Counted from the stretch's first letter, positions 26,701-34,466 are shown. The stretch is DNA of 64,000 nt from Taibaiella koreensis (GCF_003545715.1 NZ_QVNU01000001.1:372001-436000); one strand, 5' to 3'. Translations and numbers: made by a program. The notes: generated by a model not told the origin, from the letters alone.

Positions 26701-27271
26701 CGGTCCGTGTTTTGGTAATGGTTCTTAGACTATCCGAGGTATGCTTCCGGGCAGCTATTTGTGCCGCTTTCCTGGTTTCGCGGGCATTGGTGACGCTATC
26801 TTTATAGTGTTTACTTTCCTTATAAACCCGCAGCGCCGTCAGGCTGTCGCTTATCCGTTTCCGCTCAAGCTTTACCCGTTCCAGCTCCCGCTGCTGTGCT
26901 TGCCGTATGCTGTCGTTGTGAAGCCGTACGCTATCGCTATGCTGGCGGCGATAGTTCATAATGCTATCCGCTATTCTTTTGCGTTCTGCGATCTGCGCCT
27001 CCGATGTGGCTTTTTGTGCCTCTTTTTGCTGAGTTACACGTTTGAGCCGGGCATTTTCGACACTGTCCTGGTAGTGTTTGCTTTGCCGGTAATTGCGAAT
27101 GAAGTTCAGGCTGTCGCTCCGCTGTTTACGGACAGCTTGCATGCTATCCGTTTGTCTCTTTTGCGCAGCTTTAAGGCTGTCGGCCCTGGATTGGGAGAAG
27201 GCCGGCAGGTGACTTACCAATATTATTAATAATACAAATAACCCTGATAAAAAATTAATAACCCGTTTCAA
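23789..27271 (-). CDS. SprE/PorW-like T9SS protein with a long repeat-rich N-terminus
   Basis: 1160 residues. A signal peptide (to about residue 27, ending PAFSQ) is followed by some 240 residues built of a degenerate repeat with 14 DS-hydrophobic pairs (ADSL, TDSM, SDSL and so on) between Arg/Lys-rich spacers. Then FTRYNYYFNANKKMEEAIGN, IQIHDPRAKWQDDLYLLVGQ and a long series of TPR units, and a C-terminal domain ending FLKKDYTVYKAFYNKNYK. The NYYFNA region and this ending resemble SprE/PorW, a T9SS-associated periplasmic protein needed for secretion and gliding. Known members are shorter and are lipoproteins; this one has no lipobox. The call rests on remembered family features and is not certain. 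Confidence 0.6.
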   Translation of the reverse strand: MKRVINFLSGLFVLLIILVSHLPAFSQSRADSLKAAQKRQTDSMQAVRKQRSDSLNFIRNYRQSKHYQDSVENARLKRVTQQKEAQKATSEAQIAERKRIADSIMNYRRQHSDSVRLHNDSIRQAQQRELERVKLERKRISDSLTALRVYKESKHYKDSVTNARETRKAAQIAARKHTSDSLRTITKTRTDSLTAIRKAFSDSLKTAMASAKAVRTQQLDSLKAVRAARADSLSKVREARTALRKQKAEEKEKTKEDKKKLALEIKIKKKQDKYTNEDMRKKKWTLPRKVVQNTFTRYNYYFNANKKMEEAIGNMVRSHTDNFDSLIALFPFNPDRDSTKLLSDMDTIIRKASVGIQIHDPRAKWQDDLYLLVGQAYYYKGDYQNAGAAFKQVVSQAEIAKKEEAKRKGTTKQDKNKPTNYSEPEKTGLAGALEHKPAKNDAMLWLSRTLTQAGKEGQAQTLLDMLRNDALFPERLKGKLALEQAFIDLNRSDIAGASQHLAIVSADKELPRWLRLRANYLNGQIMQQQLHYIESDQYFKEVLQLKPDLEMEFYARKNIVSNSINYGSNTMNTADMLDKMASDEKFRPYYDQIYYAMGKAAQKNKQNDKALEHFRKSARIGQSNKKQKGLSYAALGDEYYARSDYNNAKRSYDSASMFLTPAQDPVYSLARQRAAALDRVAIPGTEVKEQDSLIRLAAMSEKEQRNVIRDYIRDLERKMRDSAFRAANGNTGAMAGNNMMNNQGNQAWYFANPNLMRQGENDFKQKWGNRTLKDNWRRSSASSDFASEDNGQQESETSNLPDEDSLYAAIPHSPEALKKANERVKEGLFGLGKAYYTYLEDYGKATATFDTLDRRFPAHNHQAEVLYTRYLMSLRLNQPSVAAQYNAQLQSKFPDSEWARLLKGVSAAQEEPDPFAHVSNLPKENLSNFYDETYGLLIQRQYTDVLRRVKEADDEYKNQGSFRKKFDLMKAIATAGTGNYPEADTLLKQFVSANPLDSLTNWANAVLEYIHKNPQSGGMNNLQPGSSNKPDTSGLTGGSLQYDYKPGTPHYVIFSAQQDARFSGFRSGLSDYNLMKQGNEHITVTMSTLDAGRALIVCKEFPNAAAAKKYISEIRGVNLLFREYKPADYDLLLISADNFPRLFLKKDYTVYKAFYNKNYK

Positions 27272-27414
27272 ATTTCCTTTCCTTTAAGCACGATATTACA
27301 ATGAATAACTGATTTTTGGCTAAAATATTATTTGTGAGGATAAAAAAGAAACCTGTCAGAAAAATGTACCAACGGGTCAGAAATCGGCTCTCAAAAAAAA
27401 AATTTTCCAAACTA

Positions 27415-27446
27415 TTGCAAGTCCGAAAAATTTTTATGTATTTTGG
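27415..27446 (+). promoter_or_regulatory. Likely promoter of the three-repeat protein
   Basis: TTG at 27415-27417 and TATTTTGG at 27439-27446, 21 nt apart, resembling the -33/-7 elements; the ATG is 30 nt further on. Confidence 0.4.
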
Positions 27447-27475
27447 TAGCGATTTCGTAAAAATAGCATTTAACT

Positions 27476-28027
27476 ATGAACAAAAAATTATTATTTGTGT
27501 CTGCGCTTGTAGCGGGCATGTTCCTGGGAAACCAAACCACTGCACAGGCACAAGATAGCGATGAAATGGTCCCCGTTTATCGCTGGTTCAGCCAAGTTGA
27601 TAGAAATTACGTGACAGTGGCCGAAGGTGAATACCAGGAAGGCCAGTTGCTCAATTGGAAATACAATAACAAGACGCTTGTCTTTTACGCATACAGGGAA
27701 CCCGGGCCAAACCGCATTGCCGTTTATCGCTGGTTCAACCCCACTACTAAAGATATTATCAGTGTCGCCGAAGATGAGTATACCGACGACCAGCTGCTGA
27801 AAATGGGCTATAAAGAAAAGCACATCCAGTTCTATGCGCCCATCCGTCGCGGAGACAACCGTGTTGCGGTATACCGTTGGTATGTGCCTAAGACCCGCGA
27901 CTGGGTTACTGTGCCCGAAGAAGGTGATACCGATGCCTATTATAAAAAAGGATATCGCCGGAAGACTTTCCAGTTCTACGGTATCAAGCGTAGCACCGAC
28001 GAAAGCTTGTACAACCAGGACCTGTAG
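27476..28027 (+). CDS. Secreted three-repeat protein, DUF5648-like
   Basis: 183 residues with a signal peptide (cleavage near TAQAQ) and then three tandem copies of about 47 residues. The copies begin VPVYRWFSQVDRNYVTV, RIAVYRWFNPTTKDIISV and RVAVYRWYVPKTRDWVTV, and end with a VFYAY / QFYAP / QFYGI strand. Conserved are the V-Y-R-W core, the V-A/P-E element and a K-x-x-x-F-Y strand. Repeats of this V-Y-R-W type resemble DUF5648, small beta modules of extracellular proteins that often bind sugars or peptidoglycan. Function unknown. It has its own promoter and a terminator at 28053. Confidence 0.7.
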   Translation: MNKKLLFVSALVAGMFLGNQTTAQAQDSDEMVPVYRWFSQVDRNYVTVAEGEYQEGQLLNWKYNNKTLVFYAYREPGPNRIAVYRWFNPTTKDIISVAEDEYTDDQLLKMGYKEKHIQFYAPIRRGDNRVAVYRWYVPKTRDWVTVPEEGDTDAYYKKGYRRKTFQFYGIKRSTDESLYNQDL

Positions 28028-28052
28028 GCTATCATTACGATATTTTTAAAGA

Positions 28053-28080
28053 AAAGGAGCGTCATAAGTGATGCTCCTTT
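28053..28080 (+). terminator. Terminator after the three-repeat protein
   Basis: Stem aaaggagc / gctccttt (28053-28060, 28073-28080) extended inward by gtca/tgat, followed by tctta. Confidence 0.7.
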
Positions 28081-28111
28081 CTTATTTTCATACCGGCGAT
28101 GTGCCCATGTT

Positions 28112-29152
28112 ATGGCAGAAGATGTAAAAATATCCCGCAAAAAGCCGGTCTATCCTATCAATGACCCTTTGTATAAATACCTGAAGCACTATCAGCGTGA
28201 GGCCAGGTTGCCTGTTTCTTATACGGACCTGCGCCAGTTCAGGGAGGCTGTTCCGCTCATGGATAAAAAAGGCAAGGATACCCTATGGGAATGCCCCATT
28301 TATCCCCCTAGCGAGATCGAAAGGCTGCACAGCGGCCTGAAGAAGGTCTACGCCATGCTGAAAGCATCGGGCAACCTGCGCATTGTCGAGCATAAGTATA
28401 TCGACCGCATCGATTTTTGCACCTTTGGCAATACGCATCCGTTCAGGGTGCGGATCGTCAACCGGCTCAATGATGTGTACGATTATTTTTACATCAAGGT
28501 CGGCGACGCTTCGCGTATCTATGGTATGGAAGTGGAGCACCTGCTGTCGCCCAACCAGCTCAATTACCTGGTCGATAACACAACATTGGTGGAAGAGCAT
28601 ATCCCGGGTATTCCCGGCGATCTCTTTGTGAAAAATTATCTCGGGCATCCGGAATACAATCCCAAGCGTATCGCAAAAGAGTTTGTCAAGTTTAATGAAC
28701 GTTGCTTTATCACGCTCCTGGGTGATATGAGGGCCTATAACTTCGTGATGCAGATCACGCCCGATTTCGATGATTTCCAGTTCCGCATCCGCTGTATCGA
28801 CTTTGATCAGCAATTCTATGAAGGCAATAAAAAAGTATATCTGCCGCAGTTTTTCAAGGAGAATTACCCCTTTGTGAAGCTGGGGATCGACCATCTTACC
28901 GAAAAGACCTTTATCCAATACCAGCAGGAAGAATCATCTTCTATTGTACACCGGCTGCGCAGCGAACGGCATCGCATTACCGACCTGAGAGATGTATTGC
29001 AGCAGGACCAGGTATCCCCGCCTGAAAAGATCGCCGAGTTGCGCCAGGGCCTGGCTGAGCACTATGCAGATCCGCACTATCTCCGTTGCCGCAATATGGG
29101 CGATATTCTCGAGTTGAACCTGAAGCGGGTGATCCGCCAGGTAAAACTATGA
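28112..29152 (+). CDS. Orphan protein with an atypical kinase-like fold
   Basis: 346 residues, soluble, no signal. A possible kinase-fold core: Lys129 in DYFYIKVGD (beta-3), Glu140 or Glu142 for the next helix, a hinge stretch TLVEEHIPGIPGD, then LLGDMRAYNFVM with Asp205 and Asn210 (the five-residue step of an H-R-D-x-x-x-x-N catalytic loop), and CIDFDQQ with Asp230 (DFG-like). The order and spacing fit aminoglycoside-kinase or HipA-like folds. The G-loop is not obvious and the usual His of the catalytic loop is missing, so activity cannot be assumed. No neighbour explains it: it lies between a secreted protein gene and a gene-free stretch. Confidence 0.4.
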   Translation: MAEDVKISRKKPVYPINDPLYKYLKHYQREARLPVSYTDLRQFREAVPLMDKKGKDTLWECPIYPPSEIERLHSGLKKVYAMLKASGNLRIVEHKYIDRIDFCTFGNTHPFRVRIVNRLNDVYDYFYIKVGDASRIYGMEVEHLLSPNQLNYLVDNTTLVEEHIPGIPGDLFVKNYLGHPEYNPKRIAKEFVKFNERCFITLLGDMRAYNFVMQITPDFDDFQFRIRCIDFDQQFYEGNKKVYLPQFFKENYPFVKLGIDHLTEKTFIQYQQEESSSIVHRLRSERHRITDLRDVLQQDQVSPPEKIAELRQGLAEHYADPHYLRCRNMGDILELNLKRVIRQVKL

Positions 29153-29700
29153 ATGTTCCAACCCGCTGCAGCAATGCATCCTGCGGGAATAATCAGGATC
29201 CGGTAACGGCGCAGGGCAGAAGATATCATCGCCTCTTTTTTAAATTAAAAAATCTGAGTATTCCGGATATAGGAAACAAAAGCGGTCCTTGAGCGTGTCG
29301 AAAGGACAAAGATGGTGCTTCGACAAGCTCAGCAACCGTTATTTAGGAGCAAATTGTGTCCTGCTTCCTATATCCGGATAGTCATTTTAAAAAACATGCC
29401 CTGTTTTTTTAGCCCTGCGCCTTCCCCTGGCGTATGCCCGGGCTATCTTTGTGTAACAAATGAGGCCCCGTTATTACATATAAAAATTGCCGCCGCAACA
29501 ATACCTGTTGGTTCGACCACAACCATAAAAGGCAGTCCCACCATGATGCCTTTGTCTTCCATCGAACAGCACTATTGCCGGTCAAGGGTGTGGCCACACC
29601 CGGGCAATTTTCTCTTATCCGGTGAAGCCCGGATTGTGGGAGTATTGTTCCCGGTGAACTTTGTCGCCCTTTGCTTGTTTTACAGGTAAAGCCAGACTTT
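29153..29700. other. Gene-free stretch with a 117-bp repeat element
   Basis: 548 nt without a gene I can support; open frames here on both strands have no coding character. The main structure is the palindromic element at 29262-29378, described separately. The part 29400-29700 is unremarkable and contains the upstream region of the small lipoprotein gene. Confidence 0.5.
29262..29378. repeat. MITE-like element with 14-bp terminal inverted repeats
   Basis: tccggatataggaa at 29262-29275 is the exact reverse complement of 29365-29378. Inside lies a second, imperfect inverted repeat: ggtccttgagcgtgtcgaaa (starting at 29284) against ggtgcttcgacaagctcagc (starting at 29314); 15 of 24 positions match. 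The TTCGACAAGCTCAG motif recurs in many Bacteroidota genomes as short palindromic repeats. No gene is inside. Confidence 0.55.
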
Positions 29701-29880
29701 ATGAACAAGCTATTGTACACCACCATCCTGATGGCTTCTGTTGCACTTTATTCCTGTGAAGGTAAAGAGGGCAATCCCGAGGGTAGTTCAATGAGTGCTA
29801 CCGATACGCAAAGCTCGGTACCGGTACAGCCGCCTATAGCAGATACGAATCCTGTTCCACCGGATTCAACCGCCCGGTAA
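29701..29880 (+). CDS. Very small lipoprotein
   Basis: 59 residues. I start at 29701 (MNKLLYTTILMASVALYSC), since the ten codons upstream do not look like a signal. Lipobox ALYSC gives Cys19. The mature 41 residues are Ser/Pro/Thr/Asp-rich and disordered (GNPEGSSMSATDTQSSVPVQ). No function is visible. Many Bacteroidota carry such genes; this one could be part of the envelope or be a spurious frame, but the signal and lipobox favour a gene. Confidence 0.5.
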   Translation: MNKLLYTTILMASVALYSCEGKEGNPEGSSMSATDTQSSVPVQPPIADTNPVPPDSTAR

Positions 29881-30199
29881 GCCTCCAGGGATTTTTATTG
29901 TTCTTTTTTGCTTCCGGTATTGTCGCCGGGAAGCATTGTCGTTAAAACCGGCCGGCCGGTATAATCGTTGCCGCCCTTGGTAGAAAAAGAATAAAAGTAT
30001 TAGTATACAAGACTATTTTTGAATAGAATAAGTTTAATGGAAGACGATGTGGGCTCACCACGTTTCTTTCGCAACCATGTTTTGTGGGGGCCTTTCCAGG
30101 CTCCCTTTCCTCTTTTTTTACGGCTATACGAGCTGCTCCGACTGCATGATTGCTGCAGTGACATTTTTTAATTTTGAGAGTACATTTTAAACCGAACAT
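29881..30199. other. Gene-free stretch upstream of precursor C
   Basis: 319 nt with no credible gene (a minus-strand open frame has no coding character). It holds TAATTTTG at 30169-30176, a fair -7 element for precursor C, with TTG at 30150-30152. Confidence 0.45.
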
Positions 30200-30430
30200 A
30201 TGAAAAGGAGACATTTGCCCCTTACGAAAAAACTGCTGTTGAGCAAGCAGCAGATCAGCCCGCTGGAAGATAACGCGCAACTCGGGCTTGCTGGCGGAGC
30301 CGGCCCTACTGCCGATCCTTCGGCCTGTATCACCGCGCCCTATACCACGCCAATCTGCTGCAATGCCTCGGTTGTGGCTAAGAATACGCATTGCTGTCCG
30401 TTCACCTATCCGGAATGCTATCCCGGCTGA
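30200..30430 (+). CDS. GG-leader peptide precursor C (6 Cys)
   Basis: 76 residues. Leader with L-L-L-S-K-Q-Q-I-S-P-L, nine residues, GG at 32-33, and a 43-residue tail with six Cys, including two CC pairs (ICCNA, HCCPF), and several Thr/Ser. It begins a two-gene cluster with precursor D on the same strand, 129 nt apart. A TAATTTTG element stands 24 nt upstream. No modifying enzyme is nearby. The leader is the strongest evidence; Thr/Ser and Cys in the tail fit thioether rings, while the Cys pairs would also fit disulfides. Confidence 0.62.
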   Translation: MKRRHLPLTKKLLLSKQQISPLEDNAQLGLAGGAGPTADPSACITAPYTTPICCNASVVAKNTHCCPFTYPECYPG

Positions 30431-30527
30431 TCGTTTTTTTTGAATGCTATTGTCCGCTGCGGTCTGTTGCGACAGCGATTTGTCTAAAGCACAATGGCAG
30501 TACCTGACGCAATCCTGTAAACATTCC

Positions 30528-30535
30528 TATCTTTG
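30528..30535 (+). promoter_or_regulatory. -7 element upstream of precursor D
   Basis: TATCTTTG, an exact TAnnTTTG, 24 nt before the ATG of precursor D. A clear -33 partner is not seen. Confidence 0.45.
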
Positions 30536-30559
30536 AGTAGAAGCAAAACACCACTACTT

Positions 30560-30772
30560 ATGAACAAGAAACGGATGGGATCAAAGAAACCGCGCCTGAT
30601 CCTGCAGAAGCAAAACATTACAGCGCTGGGTATAAACACCGACAGTCAGCGCAGGGTATTCGGTGGTGAAGAATCCGGCGGATCCGGCGGTAACACCACG
30701 GTGGATACCCATTGGCCGACACTCAACAAAGCAAAAGACAATACGGTTTGTACACACTGGCCCACAAACTAA
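30560..30772 (+). CDS. GG-leader peptide precursor D (repeated THWPT tail)
   Basis: 70 residues. I start at 30560 (MNKKRMGSKK), where the pattern begins; an ATG nine codons upstream lies in the -7 element. Leader: L-I-L-Q-K-Q-N-I-T-A-L, eleven residues, then GG at 35-36. The 34-residue tail holds a repeat, T-V-D-T-H-W-P-T and T-V-C-T-H-W-P-T, with only one Cys. Thus a different chemistry from the Cys-rich members, perhaps a linear or single-ring product. The last part of precursor E also ends in C-W-P-T-G, so W-P-T is shared. Confidence 0.6.
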   Translation: MNKKRMGSKKPRLILQKQNITALGINTDSQRRVFGGEESGGSGGNTTVDTHWPTLNKAKDNTVCTHWPTN

Positions 30773-30858
30773 GGGCTCAAACAAGTCCCACAGGTAAGCT
30801 TTGTGGTGGATAAGGCATCGGGAGCATTCCCCGTGTATATCCTTTTGAAGCTTTAATA

Positions 30859-30888
30859 CAGAACGCCCGGCGCTGACCGGGCGTTCTG
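30859..30888. terminator. Terminator between precursor D and the delta-60 protein
   Basis: 12-bp stem cagaacgcccgg / ccgggcgttctg with a 6-nt loop. It lies between convergent genes, 86 nt past the stop of D and 20 nt from the stop of the minus-strand gene. Confidence 0.75.
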
Positions 30889-30908
30889 CTGTATAGAAGG
30901 GTGGGGGT

Positions 30909-32507
30909 CTAAAAAGATTTCTTTACAAAGCTCAGGGTTTGTATTCCCGTGCCTGTGCTGACGCGAAGCCCATAAACGCCTGCTGCCAGCTGACTTACCG
31001 GTATCGTGGTGCGGCTGCCTGTAAGCTTAGCGGCATAAACCGATTGTCCCGAAGCGCTGATGATAGCAATGTCGCCTTGTAAGGAGGAGCCGGCATTGCT
31101 GCAGCTGAGGATCAGCAGGTCGCTGGCAGGATTGGGATACAGCGATAACGATAGTTGTCCGCCTTTTGTTCCGGAAATACCGTTGGCGCCGGCGGAGCGG
31201 AAACGCGTCAGCAGGAAGCCGCCTTTGCGATCCTCGTCGCTGAAAGCGCCTGCAGTTAGCAGCTTGCCATCCGGCTGTGCCAGCAGGGTGTGGGCATAAT
31301 TGTTCTGGAAAATATGGGTGGTCATTTTGCCATTGGGGGCAAAGCTATTGTCGGTGCTGCCATCGGCATTGAATGCCGAGATGCTGATATCGGTTGTATA
31401 GTCGGCAACCGTTACCGATGAGCAGGTATATAGTTTGCCATCGCGCCATACCAGACCTTCTCCCGCAGGATGCTGGGGGTGTACAATCTTTCCGTTTTGT
31501 CCGAAAGTGGGATCGGGTGTGCCGTTGGCGAGATAGCGCGCCATGCCCAGCCGGGATCCGGCAGCGCCTGCCACACATATTTTACCATCCGGCGATAAGA
31601 TTACCCTGTACGCGACGTCGACGATTTCGAGTGCGTAGTCCGTAGTCAATCGTGTGCTTACCGAACCTTGCGTACCAAACGAAATATCCGGTGTACCATC
31701 GGTATTGATCCTTGCCAGGGCAAAGCTCATATCTTCTGCTGATGGCAGGTTGGCGCTTCCGGTAGCGCCTGCCAGTATTATTCTGTTGTCGCTTTGTATG
31801 GCCATATCCCACAGCGCCGCATTTTTGCCGTTTTCTATGGTGTATTGCCCCAGCCCGGAAGTGCCGAAACTATTATCGTAAGTACCATCGGTATGAAGCC
31901 GGACCAGATACATTTTAGCCTCTGCAACAGCGACGCCGGTACCACCGGCAACGATCTTGCCATCGGGTTGAACAGCAATGGTTGCAAGCTCTTTGTTGGA
32001 GAAATAAGTATCCAGCACATCAAGCCCGTGAATGCCATTAGTGCCGAAACTATTGTCCAGTGCACCGTTGGGAAGAAGCCTGGCGATAAAAGGCTTGGAA
32101 ATAATTTCGGCAGATGGCGGATTGCCATACTCATGGATAATGGTTTCGTCACCGGCGATCACGATCTTGCCGTCGGCCTGAAGGCTTAATGCCTGTGCGC
32201 TATTCTTGTTGCCGGTCTCGATCCGTACACTGCCATTAACACCAAAGCTGTTGTCTGGCTGGCCATTGGGCAGGAAGCGGCTGATGAGGGAGTGGTAAGT
32301 ATAGGGGACGTTGCCCTTTGTATATTCAACACCGACGACCAGTAGCTTGCCGTCCGGTTGACGGATCATGTTATAGGCTTCCTGGCCCCAGCTGGTGTTT
32401 TGGGTAGTAGCGGCGCCATTGTCGCCAAAGCCGGAGTCAAGCGAAAGTGATTGTGCGGTGGTCAGTACGGGAATAGAAAGCAGTAGCAGCAGGAGTTTGT
32501 ATTTCAT
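30909..32507 (-). CDS. T9SS cargo protein with delta-60 repeats
   Basis: I start at 32507 (MKYKLLLLLLSIPVLTTAQS, a good signal peptide). The 532 residues contain about seven delta-60 repeats, marked by D-N-S-F-G-x-N/S-G at roughly 55-residue intervals (for instance GALDNSFGTNGI and GTPDPTFGQNGK). The tail has the type A sorting domain: SLYPNPASDLLILS, then a region ending LAAGVYGLRV and FVKKSF. It is therefore secreted by T9SS and probably attached to the surface. Delta-60 proteins look like beta-propellers; the ligand is unknown. Followed by a terminator shared with precursor D. Confidence 0.85.
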   Translation of the reverse strand: MKYKLLLLLLSIPVLTTAQSLSLDSGFGDNGAATTQNTSWGQEAYNMIRQPDGKLLVVGVEYTKGNVPYTYHSLISRFLPNGQPDNSFGVNGSVRIETGNKNSAQALSLQADGKIVIAGDETIIHEYGNPPSAEIISKPFIARLLPNGALDNSFGTNGIHGLDVLDTYFSNKELATIAVQPDGKIVAGGTGVAVAEAKMYLVRLHTDGTYDNSFGTSGLGQYTIENGKNAALWDMAIQSDNRIILAGATGSANLPSAEDMSFALARINTDGTPDISFGTQGSVSTRLTTDYALEIVDVAYRVILSPDGKICVAGAAGSRLGMARYLANGTPDPTFGQNGKIVHPQHPAGEGLVWRDGKLYTCSSVTVADYTTDISISAFNADGSTDNSFAPNGKMTTHIFQNNYAHTLLAQPDGKLLTAGAFSDEDRKGGFLLTRFRSAGANGISGTKGGQLSLSLYPNPASDLLILSCSNAGSSLQGDIAIISASGQSVYAAKLTGSRTTIPVSQLAAGVYGLRVSTGTGIQTLSFVKKSF

Positions 32508-32762
32508 AGAGGAGGATGGGATTTTTGAGTCGAAAATTGTAGTACTTAATAGAGAGACGGGCATTCCGGTGCGGTTCTTAGAAGTAAAGCTGAAAATTTA
32601 TTTGCCGGTGTGTAGCGGGACTTGGCGCGACATTGGACCACGTCTGTAGAGGAGATATTAAGAAACCAAATGAAACGCCGCATCCTGGCGTAAACACATC
32701 GTAGCTTGCATTACATCGACTGAATAGATGTAACAAAAATTTGTAAACCTAAAAAAACTTTT

Positions 32763-34466
32763 ATGCAAGTATTTAAAACGATTGCTCATTTAAGCACCAC
32801 TACGGGGGCCTCGCCTGATGATTATAGCCGGCTTTTGGGATATTATGCACCCGGTGACGGGGGCGATGGTGACTTTTACTGGGATAATACATCTACTGAA
32901 GCCGACAATAAAGGTACTGTGATCGCGTGCTATCTTGATCCCGCAGACCCCACTACCATTGTCAATCCCGGCAGATGGAAACGTTTGTATTCGGGAACGA
33001 TTAACGTACGATGGTTTGGTGCCAAAGGAGATGGCGTTACTGATGATACCACTCCTTTTCTCAGCGCACTTTCATTGGCCAATATTTTCGTTCCCGAAGG
33101 AAGCTACCTGATCAAGCAGACGATTCCGCTGACAAAAGCTATTTCCGGAGCCGCAATGGGCAGCTCAACCCTGTTGTTTTCCGGCCTTAGCGCTTCACAG
33201 CCTGCAATGACTAATATGAACATGGATTACGAAATATCGCTTGATAACCTGGCGATTAAGGCCAAATCCTGGGATGCGGCCGACGGGGCTTTAGGTTATG
33301 GTATTGAAGCGGAAAGGAGGATTATTATGAACAATGTCTATGTTTCTCATTTCAAAAAATCCAACTTGTTTTTCCATCAGAATGCTGCAGAAGATCATGG
33401 CGCCTACTACAGCTCTATTGAAAATTGTTATTTCGATTACTCCGGTGAGCATGGCATTTGCCTGGGAACAGGAGCAAATTCAATCCAGCTCAGCAATGTG
33501 GTCGCCAGGTGGAACGGTACACCAGGGTACAATGTCGATCTGACAAAGATTGCCGGATTTATTTCCGACTTTGACGGTCTTTTTATTTCCGAAAATGATG
33601 AGGGAAACCCTGAAGGTTTGCCCAGCCGTACGCCAGAAGGTATTCGTGTTACCGGCGGCGACTTCTCCTATAATTCACGTTTTGGTATAAATGTAGATAG
33701 CGCGATGGGCTGCAACATTGCTACGGATTATGCAGAACTGAACCGGAATGCCAGCGAGGTCAGAGTAGGTGTGGGTGTAAGAACCTCTCTGCTGAATTTT
33801 GCATCGGGCAATGGCAATTCGCTGTTCGTTAATGAAGAGCAGAGTACTGTAAATCCTAACCAGGTAAATATTGCCGGCAAATCCTATGGAACAGGTCATA
33901 AGGAGAGCAGCGGCCTTTTCACCAATCAGCTTATGCGGAATCTGAAGAACTTTCTAAGCCAAGGTACCGATACCAAGATATCCACTTCAGCAGACAGTCA
34001 AGGTAATATAACGTTTACAGCCCAAGGCGGTGGATACCCTAGTATGACGCTTGATCATGTGTATCTTCCAGCGCTACCTTTCAAAGGCGGAACACATGCT
34101 CAGATATCAATTTCATCAGATAGTCGAGGTGACATAACGTTTACGGGCCAAGGCGGTGGATACCCTAGTATGACCCTTGACCAAGTATATCTCCCTATAT
34201 TGCCCTTCAAAGGCGGAACAAATACCCAGATTACAATCCAGACCGAAACTACAGGCAACTTATCTGTCAACGGTGTTAACAGCGCGGCCTCGATTTCATT
34301 TAATATTCATTTGTCAGCAGCCGGAATAACAGCAAACAATATAATCACCGACCAAATTGCATTGGGGACTGGCCATACGCCCATAAGCTCGGTTTGTACG
34401 TCCTCTACGGTGAAGATACCGATCGTTATTTCGGGAAATACTTATTATCTGCTGGCGACAACCTAA
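32763..34466 (+). CDS. Pectate-lyase-fold (beta-helix) protein with a tandem C-terminal repeat
   Basis: 567 residues. No signal peptide (MQVFKTIAHLSTTTGASPDD). An N-terminal module (GYYAPGDGGDGDFYWDN) precedes WFGAKGDGVTDDTTPF, the usual start of a pectate-lyase/GH28-like parallel beta-helix, and FVPEGSYLIKQTIPL follows. This layout is seen in phage tail-spike-like and other beta-helix proteins. The C-terminal quarter contains a 42-residue repeat, about two and a half copies (ITFTAQGGGYPSMTLDHVYL and ITFTGQGGGYPSMTLDQVYL); the DNA repeat has a period of 126 bp. No catalytic motif is evident. It is a single gene with a strong terminator at 34606. Substrate and export route are unknown. Confidence 0.65.
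   Translation: MQVFKTIAHLSTTTGASPDDYSRLLGYYAPGDGGDGDFYWDNTSTEADNKGTVIACYLDPADPTTIVNPGRWKRLYSGTINVRWFGAKGDGVTDDTTPFLSALSLANIFVPEGSYLIKQTIPLTKAISGAAMGSSTLLFSGLSASQPAMTNMNMDYEISLDNLAIKAKSWDAADGALGYGIEAERRIIMNNVYVSHFKKSNLFFHQNAAEDHGAYYSSIENCYFDYSGEHGICLGTGANSIQLSNVVARWNGTPGYNVDLTKIAGFISDFDGLFISENDEGNPEGLPSRTPEGIRVTGGDFSYNSRFGINVDSAMGCNIATDYAELNRNASEVRVGVGVRTSLLNFASGNGNSLFVNEEQSTVNPNQVNIAGKSYGTGHKESSGLFTNQLMRNLKNFLSQGTDTKISTSADSQGNITFTAQGGGYPSMTLDHVYLPALPFKGGTHAQISISSDSRGDITFTGQGGGYPSMTLDQVYLPILPFKGGTNTQITIQTETTGNLSVNGVNSAASISFNIHLSAAGITANNIITDQIALGTGHTPISSVCTSSTVKIPIVISGNTYYLLATT

Noticed and set aside
29312-29689. A 125-codon plus-strand frame with a PAAR-like stretch (IPVGSTTTIKGSPTMM)
   Set aside because: It starts inside the palindromic repeat, has no other domain feature and no promoter, and the resemblance to PAAR is limited to one short piece.
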